42,367 bases of DNA from Syntrophomonadaceae bacterium (GTDB lineage: Bacteria > Bacillota > Syntrophomonadia > Syntrophomonadales > Syntrophomonadaceae), in contig JAAYRQ010000064.1 in NCBI GenBank assembly GCA_012518685.1, forward strand, positions 1 through 42,367, given 5' to 3'. Positions 29,612-35,929 of this stretch are shown here, piece after piece; position 1 is the stretch's first letter, and every line of letters starts with the position of its first letter. The notes beneath the pieces were generated by a model. That model saw only the letters and a list, made by a program, of their open reading frames with translations. It was not told the DNA's origin and did not search any database. Position numbers and translations under genes: made by a program.

Positions 29612-29688
29612 TATGTCGATTATAAATAAAGATAAGTCGTAATATTCTACACATAACGACATAAATAACTATGTAACGACATAAATAA
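29612..29688. repeat. Direct repeats TAACGACATAAATAA and one inverted half-site upstream of gctA copy 2
   Basis: The 15-mer TAACGACATAAATAA occurs at 29654-29668 and again at 29674-29688, 20 bp apart (about two helical turns). An inverted half-site TATGTCG is at 29612-29618, nearer the gene. The minus-strand sequence TATAAT near 29620 may be the -10 of the gct operon, so the repeats would lie just upstream of the promoter, as an activator or repressor site. Confidence 0.55.
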
Positions 29689-30006
29689 ATAACAAACATC
29701 TATATTATATTCCAATCTTAGATAACATGGAAGGGGGAAATACATTATTAAAGATTAGCAAAACTCGGTGAAATGGGAAGAGTGCTAAAAATAATACAAT
29801 TTCGACAATTTACTTAACTGGGATATTATGGACCAGATTATAATGCTGTCAAAAATATAAAATTATAGTCCTTAAAAATAATTTTGCCTAAGTTAAGTTT
29901 TTAGCCTAGGGCTAAGCTAATTGTGTCTGATTTTATATTTATGGCAGGATTTTCTTTTGATTTCAGAGAATATAACTAAGGCAGAGTTAAGAAAGGTGGA
30001 CAGGTA
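29689..30006. other. Intergenic region between gctA copy 2 and parA
   Basis: A 318-bp AT-rich gap between divergent genes, without a supported ORF. I found no further parS-like site or clear terminator here. An AGGTGG-like ribosome site precedes parA. Confidence 0.45.
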
Positions 30007-30768
30007 ATGGGGAAGATTATTAGCATTGCTAACCAAAAAGGTGGAGTAGGCAAGACTACTACTGCCATTAATTTGGCCGCATACATTGCAAATTATAGTT
30101 ATCGAGTTTTATTAATAGATATTGATCCACAGGGTAATGCTACTAGTGGTGTAGGAATTAATTATAGAAAACCAAAATATTCATCTTATAATTTATTAAC
30201 TGAGCAATTATCTGCTGAAAAGGCTATAATTACTACAGAGTTTCGTAACTTGGATATTATTCCCGCAAATATTGAACTGGCAGGGGCTGAAATAGAATTA
30301 GCCCTTATAGATGAAAGGGAAAGGGTTCTGCAAAATGCCTTAAGGCCTATACAAAATAAGTATGATTATATATTTATAGATTGTCCACCATCATTGGGGC
30401 TTATTACAGTTAATGCTTTGACAGCTAGTCATTCTATAATTATACCTTTACAATGTGAATACTATGCCTTGGAAGGCTTAAGCCAACTATTAGACACTAT
30501 AAAATTAGTTAGAAAAAGATTAAATAAAGATTTAAAAATTGAAGGGATTTTATTTACTATGTTTGATGGCAGGACTAACCTAGCTATACAAGTAGTAGAT
30601 GAGGTGAAAAAACATTTTGCTAGGGAAGTTTATAAAACCATTATTCCTCGAAATGTTCGATTAAGTGAAGCACCAAGTCATGGTAAGCCGATACTATATT
30701 ATGATGATAAATCAAAAGGTGCTGGGGTATATAAGGAACTTGCAATGGAGGTATTACAGCGTGGTTAA
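30007..30768 (+). CDS. parA: Chromosome partitioning ATPase ParA (Soj)
   Basis: ParA/Soj is a Walker-type ATPase that works with ParB and parS in origin segregation and influences DnaA activity. The 253-residue protein lacks the long N-terminal DNA-binding domain of plasmid ParA and starts with the deviant Walker A KGGVGKTTTAIN (with the signature lysine early in the loop), followed by LLIDIDPQGNATSG and FIDCPPSLGLITVNAL. It overlaps parB by 8 nt. In most relatives it lies right after noc; here about 7.7 kb separates them. Confidence 0.95.
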   Translation: MGKIISIANQKGGVGKTTTAINLAAYIANYSYRVLLIDIDPQGNATSGVGINYRKPKYSSYNLLTEQLSAEKAIITTEFRNLDIIPANIELAGAEIELALIDERERVLQNALRPIQNKYDYIFIDCPPSLGLITVNALTASHSIIIPLQCEYYALEGLSQLLDTIKLVRKRLNKDLKIEGILFTMFDGRTNLAIQVVDEVKKHFAREVYKTIIPRNVRLSEAPSHGKPILYYDDKSKGAGVYKELAMEVLQRG

Positions 30769-31597
30769 AAAAGAAAGGGGATTAGGCAGGGGATTAGATG
30801 CACTGTTTTCTAACTCTGCTCCTTACAGCGATAGTGAAGAAATAAACCAAATTGATATGGACTTAATACTGGCTAGGGAAAACCAACCCCGGCAAAATTT
30901 TAACGAGGAATTACTGGAGGAATTAGCTACATCTATAAAAGAGCATGGCTTATTGCAACCTATTTTAGTAAGGCCATTAGGAGAGCAATACGAAATTATA
31001 GCTGGGGAAAGACGGTATCGGGCAGCAAGAATAGCCGACTTGGAAAGCATACCTGTAATAATTAAAGATATTACCGATGAGGAGGCCTTTGCTATAGCCT
31101 TAGTAGAAAATCTACAAAGAGAAGATTTATCAACTATAGAAGAAGCTAGGGCATATAAAAGTATGCTTAACAGTCTTAACTATACCCAAGAAGAAATAGC
31201 CCAAAAAGTCGGTAAAAGTAGGGCTTATATAGCTAATACCCTAAGAATGTTGAATTTACCCCCAAAAATTCAGCAAATGCTCGAAGACAAGCTTTTAACT
31301 CCAGGACATGCCCGCACCTTACTAACTCTTACGGATGCCAAAGAACAGATTAAATTAGCAAACAAGATTATTGATCAAAAAATAACAGTTAGGGAAGCTG
31401 AACAAGAAGCAAGTCGCCGCAAAATACATCAAACAACTAAGCCTGTAGAGATTATAGAGTTAGAAGACATTTTACAGAAGCATTTTGCGACTAAAGCCGA
31501 AGTAGTAGTAAAAAAACAGGGAGGAGCTATTCAAATACCATATTATGATGAAGATGATTTGGAAAGAATAATAGATTTGCTAGGAATAACCTTATAA
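30761..31597 (+). CDS. parB: Chromosome partitioning protein ParB (Spo0J)
   Basis: ParB binds parS, loads with CTP as a clamp and spreads along DNA. The 278-residue product has the RGLGRGLDALF N-terminal ParA-stimulating motif, NQPRQNF, GERRYRAAR and a helix-turn-helix (QEEIAQKVGKSRAYIANTLRML), then a C-terminal dimerisation domain. The GTG at 30761 follows GGAGG by 9 nt and overlaps the parA stop, a coupled arrangement. A longer frame starting inside parA is not used. The stop codon lies inside the parS palindrome. Confidence 0.95.
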   Translation: MVKKERGLGRGLDALFSNSAPYSDSEEINQIDMDLILARENQPRQNFNEELLEELATSIKEHGLLQPILVRPLGEQYEIIAGERRYRAARIADLESIPVIIKDITDEEAFAIALVENLQREDLSTIEEARAYKSMLNSLNYTQEEIAQKVGKSRAYIANTLRMLNLPPKIQQMLEDKLLTPGHARTLLTLTDAKEQIKLANKIIDQKITVREAEQEASRRKIHQTTKPVEIIELEDILQKHFATKAEVVVKKQGGAIQIPYYDEDDLERIIDLLGITL

Positions 31598-31601
31598 TAA
31601 A

Positions 31602-31617
31602 TGTTTCACGTGAAACA
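31602..31617. promoter_or_regulatory. parS centromere site
   Basis: TGTTTCACGTGAAACA is a perfect 16-bp parS. It sits at the exact centre of a 46-bp perfect palindrome (31587-31632), whose left arm includes the last codons and stop of parB. It lies close to the origin, where ParB loads condensin. Confidence 0.93.
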
Positions 31618-31732
31618 TTTATTATAAGGTTACTTAAACATATACTTTTCAAAATGAACTTATATGTTTATTATCTACTAATAAATGTGCATAATAGACA
31701 TAGAACATTAATTATCAATAATGGGGATAGAC

Positions 31733-32665
31733 ATGATTAAAACACTTTTTAATAACTTGGACGAAAAAAAGAAAAAAAGAAATAACAAACAATTAACCTT
31801 CTTAGTAATACCTGAGACTACAAGTAAGACTTATAGGTTCAATATATCAACAAGGCTGATAAAATCGACCCTTGCTTTGGTAAGCATATTAATATTAATC
31901 ACAGTAAGTATTAGTATATTATTTTATGGATCGAGGCTAGAAATAAGTGGTGTAAATGAACTGAAGAGGGATAATGCAAGTAAAGCGGAAGCCATAGAAC
32001 TACTAAACAACGAGATAGAATTAATAGAAGCCCAAAAAGAACAGATAACGAAAAAACAAAATGAAATTAAGAAACTAATGGGAATTAAAGAAGATGAAAT
32101 TAATGAAGTGAAGTCTAGTGAAGGTGGACAAGGTGGAGCAGATATTAAAGAGTATCCTAAAGAACAAGTAGAAGTGCTAAATAGGCTTCAAGATATTAAA
32201 ACTTATTTAAATCGTCAAGAACAAGAATTAGATGAGTTAATAGCCCAAGTTGACAATAAGAAGGAATATTTTAGATCTATACCTAACCAGTGGCCAGTTA
32301 CAGGGGATATAACTTCACCCTATGGTTGGAGGAAGTCACCATTTGGAGGTAGAAGTCAGTCCTTCCATGATGGCATTGATATAGCTAATAATGTGGGTAC
32401 AGAAATTGTGGCAGCGGCCGATGGAAAAGTGATTTTTTCTGGATATCAAGCAGTATATGGCAGAACGGTTATAATTGACCACGGTTATGGTTTTAATAGT
32501 AAATATAGCCACAACTCAGCACTACTTGTAGAAGAAGGAGATAGGGTTAAAAAAGGCGATGTAATAGCAAAACTAGGTAATACTGGCAGAAGCACAGGAC
32601 CTCACTTGCATTTTACGGTAACTAAGTGGGGGGTTACTCTTGACCCATTAATATATTTACCATAA
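31733..32665 (+). CDS. M23-family membrane-anchored metallopeptidase
   Basis: A 310-residue LytM/M23 endopeptidase expected to cleave peptidoglycan cross-links outside the membrane. A basic N-terminus (KKKKRNNK) is followed by one membrane segment (about 36-60, STLALVSILILITVSISILFYG), a coiled coil (about 70-175, rich in E/Q/K) and the catalytic domain with HDGIDIA, SPYGWR and the GPHLHF motif (zinc and general-base histidines). I choose ATG at 31733, which has a GGGGA site 5 nt upstream; the ATG at 31721 has none. The neighbour is a bactofilin, a common partner of M23 enzymes. Confidence 0.88.
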   Translation: MIKTLFNNLDEKKKKRNNKQLTFLVIPETTSKTYRFNISTRLIKSTLALVSILILITVSISILFYGSRLEISGVNELKRDNASKAEAIELLNNEIELIEAQKEQITKKQNEIKKLMGIKEDEINEVKSSEGGQGGADIKEYPKEQVEVLNRLQDIKTYLNRQEQELDELIAQVDNKKEYFRSIPNQWPVTGDITSPYGWRKSPFGGRSQSFHDGIDIANNVGTEIVAAADGKVIFSGYQAVYGRTVIIDHGYGFNSKYSHNSALLVEEGDRVKKGDVIAKLGNTGRSTGPHLHFTVTKWGVTLDPLIYLP

Positions 32666-32693
32666 TCTTAAGATCGTATAGGAGGATGGCGTA

Positions 32694-33092
32694 ATGAGGA
32701 AAAAGCGGAATACTAGTTTTCAGGATATAGAAAGTGTTATTTCAACTGGTGTAGAAATTAAAGGGGAAATTAACTCTAAAGGCTCGCTTAGAATAGATGG
32801 TAAGGTAGAAGGCAAACTGGATATATTAGGCGACATTGTCTTAGGGGAAAAAGGCTATATTAATGGAGAAATTAAGACCGAAAATATCATCTTGGCTGGG
32901 AAAATTGAAGGAAATGTATATGCAAAAAACCGTTTAGAAATTACAGCTAGCGGCACACTTTACGGTGATATTACTTGTAATACCTTAATTGTAGAAGAAG
33001 GTGGCATTCTCGAAGGAAAAACTAAGATGACTAAAATTAATGAAAAGTCGGAAGTGGGTAAATTGACTGATTTTAAAAAAAGCAAGGCATAG
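32694..33092 (+). CDS. Bactofilin family protein
   Basis: Bactofilins are self-polymerising cytoskeletal proteins made of a right-handed beta-helix. This 132-residue protein has the repeating hydrophobic-glycine pattern from about residue 17 to 112 (EIKGEINSKGSLRIDGKVEG, then KLDILGDIVLGEKGYING). It begins 28 nt after the M23 gene with AGGAGG before the ATG, so the two are one operon. In other bacteria bactofilins position M23 enzymes for local cell-wall remodelling, and the same is inferred here. Confidence 0.9.
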   Translation: MRKKRNTSFQDIESVISTGVEIKGEINSKGSLRIDGKVEGKLDILGDIVLGEKGYINGEIKTENIILAGKIEGNVYAKNRLEITASGTLYGDITCNTLIVEEGGILEGKTKMTKINEKSEVGKLTDFKKSKA

Positions 33093-33183
33093 GCTAAGAA
33101 TTTTTGCATAAATTTGATATAAGTCAATTTGTTTTTTATAGAAATAGTTTATGCTAAAACCAAAAGCGGAAAGGGGTTTTAGT

Positions 33184-33492
33184 ATGACCAATGTGACCTT
33201 TGCAGAACTTGTTAAAGAAGAATTTCCTATTATAGGGCAATATACCCCCGTATTAGTAAGGGTTCATGGGGAGGCTCATCCTGAATTAGCCAGTGTTTTA
33301 GAAGTCTTTAAGAAGATAAATAAGGCCGCTAATGAAAAAAACCTGGATGAACTAGAGTTAAGAGCAAATTTTCAAAAGTTAAGGGAGATTACTCAGGATT
33401 ATTCACTACCTAGTGATGCCTGTGAGACTTACATTGAAACATATAATATGCTAGCTAGGGCAGATAAGACATACCATCTGGAAAACAATTAG
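33184..33492 (+). CDS. Small RIC-like (iron-centre repair) protein, tentative
   Basis: A 102-residue protein with the pattern VPVLVRVHG-type start (here TPVLVRVHGEAHPEL) followed by helices FKKINKAANE, FQKLREITQDYSLPSDACETYIETYNMLARAD and a final YHLENN. This resembles short proteins annotated as RIC iron-sulfur cluster repair (hemerythrin-like), with histidines in HGEAHPEL as possible ligands, but only part of the full RIC domain is present. The function is tentative. ATG at 33184 follows AAGGGG by 7 nt; a longer frame upstream is not needed. A terminator follows at 33517. Confidence 0.5.
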   Translation: MTNVTFAELVKEEFPIIGQYTPVLVRVHGEAHPELASVLEVFKKINKAANEKNLDELELRANFQKLREITQDYSLPSDACETYIETYNMLARADKTYHLENN

Positions 33493-33516
33493 GATAAAGC
33501 ACAAGGAATGTGTATA

Positions 33517-33547
33517 AGGGGAAGCTTGAAAAGCACCCCTTTTTTTA
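33517..33547 (+). terminator. Intrinsic terminator after the RIC-like gene
   Basis: AGGGG pairs with CCCCT and an inner AGCTT with AAGC around a short A-rich loop, followed by seven T residues. It separates the RIC-like gene from the Crp/psr region. Confidence 0.75.
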
Positions 33548-33929
33548 TGCTTTTTAATTTAAGGTTAAAACTGAAAGTAAATAAAAGAAGCTGTATTCTT
33601 TTGCAAAAAAAAGTGCTACTACAACTATTATAATAGTATATGCTAGAGCCCTAAAAGGGTATTTTTAACTAATAATTCTATGGATAATAATTGTTAAATA
33701 TAATACCAAAAAAAGGGATTAGAAGCATTTAACAAAACAACTGACCATTAATTTGCTTTTTGCTAACTAAATTAAGTTCGCTATGGCTTAATAGGAAAGG
33801 ACATTCATATTATCCTAGAATATCTTAGTCAATGCTGTTATATTAATTAATAACAGGATGCGGTGCTATAATAGTAAATTGTAAATTGAAATTAGTAATA
33901 AAAAGGGAAAAGTAAAGGGTGAATTGAGG
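33548..33929. promoter_or_regulatory. Long upstream region of the Crp/Fnr gene, with promoter and inverted repeat
   Basis: A 382-bp AT-rich gap without a supported ORF. Near its end TGCTATAAT at 33864-33872 is an extended -10 without a good -35, placing a start near 33879. The inverted repeat TGTTAT-N8-ATAACA at 33836-33855 sits where the -35 would be, so the promoter may depend on a bound regulator. Confidence 0.5.
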
Positions 33930-34625
33930 ATGAAAGAACATACCAGGAGTATGGCGGATGAGTTGTTGGATACTTTTGAATTTGCACATTTGTTAAATGA
34001 CGAGCAGTTGCATAACCTAATTACACATTCTGATATCCAAGAAGTTGAGGCAGGGACGATAATAGCTGAAAAGGGATCTTATTGTCATGGTTTGGCCTTA
34101 TTATTATTTGGTCAGCTAAGGGTAGCGGTGAATTCTATAGATGGACGGGAAGTAACTATTTATAATATTAGTAAGGGGAGAGTCTGCCCTTTGTCTGCTG
34201 CTTGTGTCTTAGGGGATTTTAAAGGAAATGCGGTAACGGTTTCTGCTAAGACTGATGCGAGGGTCATTTGGGTTATGCGGGATTTTTTTGTCCGTTCTTT
34301 TGCCGAGGCGGAACCTTTTTATAGGTTTGTTATCGGGGATATTTCCAACCGCCTTTTTGAAGCGACTGAGGTACTGGATAATATTGCTTTTGTTTCAGTA
34401 AAAAAAAGGTTGGCTCAGTTGTTAGTTACGAACAGTAGGGCTGGCAAGGCTCCTATATATATAACCCATGAGGAAATAGCTAGGGAATTAGGAACGGCTA
34501 GGGAGGTAGTTAGTCGTGAATTAAAAGGCTTTGAACGGCTGGGCTTACTGGCATTATCCCGTGGACGCATAGATCTTATAGACTCAGAGAAACTAGAAGA
34601 AATTTGTCATAATGGAGTTGATTAG
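33930..34625 (+). CDS. Crp/Fnr-family transcriptional regulator with clustered cysteines
   Basis: A 231-residue regulator with an N-terminal cyclic-nucleotide-binding-like beta-barrel (about 20-125) and a C-terminal winged helix (THEEIARELGTAREVVSRELKGFERLGLL). It has Cys52, Cys86 and Cys92, the last two in RVCPLSAACVL at the effector pocket. This pair is absent from classical cAMP-binding Crp and suggests a redox, thiol or metal input. ATG at 33930 follows AAGGGTGA by 7 nt; the TTG at 33924 is too near that site. It precedes the psr-like operon by 220 nt in the same direction and is its likely regulator. Confidence 0.85.
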   Translation: MKEHTRSMADELLDTFEFAHLLNDEQLHNLITHSDIQEVEAGTIIAEKGSYCHGLALLLFGQLRVAVNSIDGREVTIYNISKGRVCPLSAACVLGDFKGNAVTVSAKTDARVIWVMRDFFVRSFAEAEPFYRFVIGDISNRLFEATEVLDNIAFVSVKKRLAQLLVTNSRAGKAPIYITHEEIARELGTAREVVSRELKGFERLGLLALSRGRIDLIDSEKLEEICHNGVD

Positions 34626-34634
34626 ATTTTAGTG

Positions 34635-34670
34635 CTAGCTTTATAAAATTATATTATTAAGCTAGTTTTA
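34635..34670 (+). terminator. Weak terminator after the Crp/Fnr gene
   Basis: CTAGCTT (34635-34641) pairs with AAGCTAG (34659-34665) with an AT-rich loop, followed by TTTTA. It is modest, so some read-through towards the operon is possible. Confidence 0.45.
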
Positions 34671-34701
34671 CTTCCTAAGCGTAGAGTATATGTACCAATT
34701 T

Positions 34702-34741
34702 GGCGGGCACCATTTTTATAATGGTATCAGCCTTTTTTTTT
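34702..34741 (+). terminator. Intrinsic terminator or attenuator before the psr-like operon
   Basis: GGC and ACCAT pair with ATGGT and GCC around a TTTTATA loop, with an unpaired internal section, followed by nine T residues. It lies 105 nt before the rhodanese lipoprotein gene, so it either ends the Crp transcript or attenuates an upstream promoter. Confidence 0.55.
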
Positions 34742-34845
34742 GCAACTGTACTTTAGTCACAGAAGATAAAAAATATTTATGCTAGGATAATGAAAATTGT
34801 GATATAAGGTACAAACTTTGCGGTGTTAAAAAGGGGGCAAGCTCA

Positions 34846-35907
34846 ATGAAAGATCGGATCGGAATGTTTATGCTTTTAGGATTGTCGTTTCTAATGCTTA
34901 CTCTGGCAGGGTGTTCTAGTACGAATTCATCAGTTGTATATGGTTCGGAGAGTGAAGAGCTAATTTTAGTGGAACAATTTGAGGCTGTCAGGCAAGTGAT
35001 GGATAACTTTTTCTCTTGTGGCAGGATTGTATCTATAAGAGCGGAAGATTTGCATGAAATTATAGAAGAGCAAAACGAAGATTACTATTTGGTTGACATT
35101 AGGGCTAATCAAGATTTTACTAAGAATAATATTGCTGGTTCTGTAAGTATTCCCTATGCGGAAACCCTAGATGTAAAGAAATTAGAGACCTTACCTAAGG
35201 ATAAGACTATTGTAATTATTGATTATAATGGACACCAAGCTGCCCAAACAGCGGCTACTTGGAAACAGCTTGGATATAAAACTATGCCTCTTTACTATGG
35301 GATTCAAAGCTGGACTAATGAACTAGCTGCCATTAATTATGATGTATTTCCTAGCAAACCTTTAGAATTTCCTTTAGTTACAGAAGAAGAAATATCAGTA
35401 GCAGAGCATAAGCTGCCAGAAATACTTTATCCTGAGGATGAAACAGAAGCATATATTACCCAGACAGTAAATACCTACCTTGACCGTAACTACAAGGGTA
35501 TTATTACAGCTGAAGAACTTCAGGCTAGTCTTAGTAGCGATGGGGAAAAGCAGTATATGTTAATAGATATTCGTGAACCAAAACACTATAAAATGGGGCA
35601 TGTGGAGGGTGCGATTAATATCCCCTTACACAAATTAGCTGAAATGAAAAGCCTTAAATCCTATCCTCAAGATAAGCGGATTGTTTTAATAGGTTATGAT
35701 GGTTTGGATGGAAGTCAAGCAGCTAGAGCCTTAGTTACACTGAGTTATGATGCTGTGGCCTTAAAATATGGCATGAGTTATTGGAGTTCTAATGAAACTG
35801 TAACTGGGATAATTCCTATAAATAATCAGGTTAAAGTTAGAGAAGATTACTTATTACTTCCTTTGAATTATCTGGCACCTACAACTGCTGTGGCAGGTTG
35901 TGCTTAG
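34846..35907 (+). CDS. Tandem rhodanese-like lipoprotein, apparently without catalytic cysteines
   Basis: A 353-residue surface lipoprotein: signal peptide ending in LAGC with lipidated Cys23, then two rhodanese domains (about 62-165 and 218-320) with the usual DIR start (YLVDIRANQD, MLIDIREPKHY). In each, the active-site loop CxxGxR is changed: the first reads DYNGHQ (126-131), the second GYDGLDGSQ (283-291), so neither has the sulfur-carrying cysteine. The remaining cysteines are Cys58 and a Cys at the very C-terminus (GCA). It is 22 nt before psrA-like gene, likely its operon leader. The domains may bind rather than transfer sulfur. Confidence 0.85.
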   Translation: MKDRIGMFMLLGLSFLMLTLAGCSSTNSSVVYGSESEELILVEQFEAVRQVMDNFFSCGRIVSIRAEDLHEIIEEQNEDYYLVDIRANQDFTKNNIAGSVSIPYAETLDVKKLETLPKDKTIVIIDYNGHQAAQTAATWKQLGYKTMPLYYGIQSWTNELAAINYDVFPSKPLEFPLVTEEEISVAEHKLPEILYPEDETEAYITQTVNTYLDRNYKGIITAEELQASLSSDGEKQYMLIDIREPKHYKMGHVEGAINIPLHKLAEMKSLKSYPQDKRIVLIGYDGLDGSQAARALVTLSYDAVALKYGMSYWSSNETVTGIIPINNQVKVREDYLLLPLNYLAPTTAVAGCA

Positions 35908-35929
35908 TTTTGGGTAAGGAGGTAAGCTA

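Noticed and set aside
22341-30006. Integrated phage or transposon
   Set aside because: No integrase, transposase, phage structural gene or attachment-site repeat was seen in the block.
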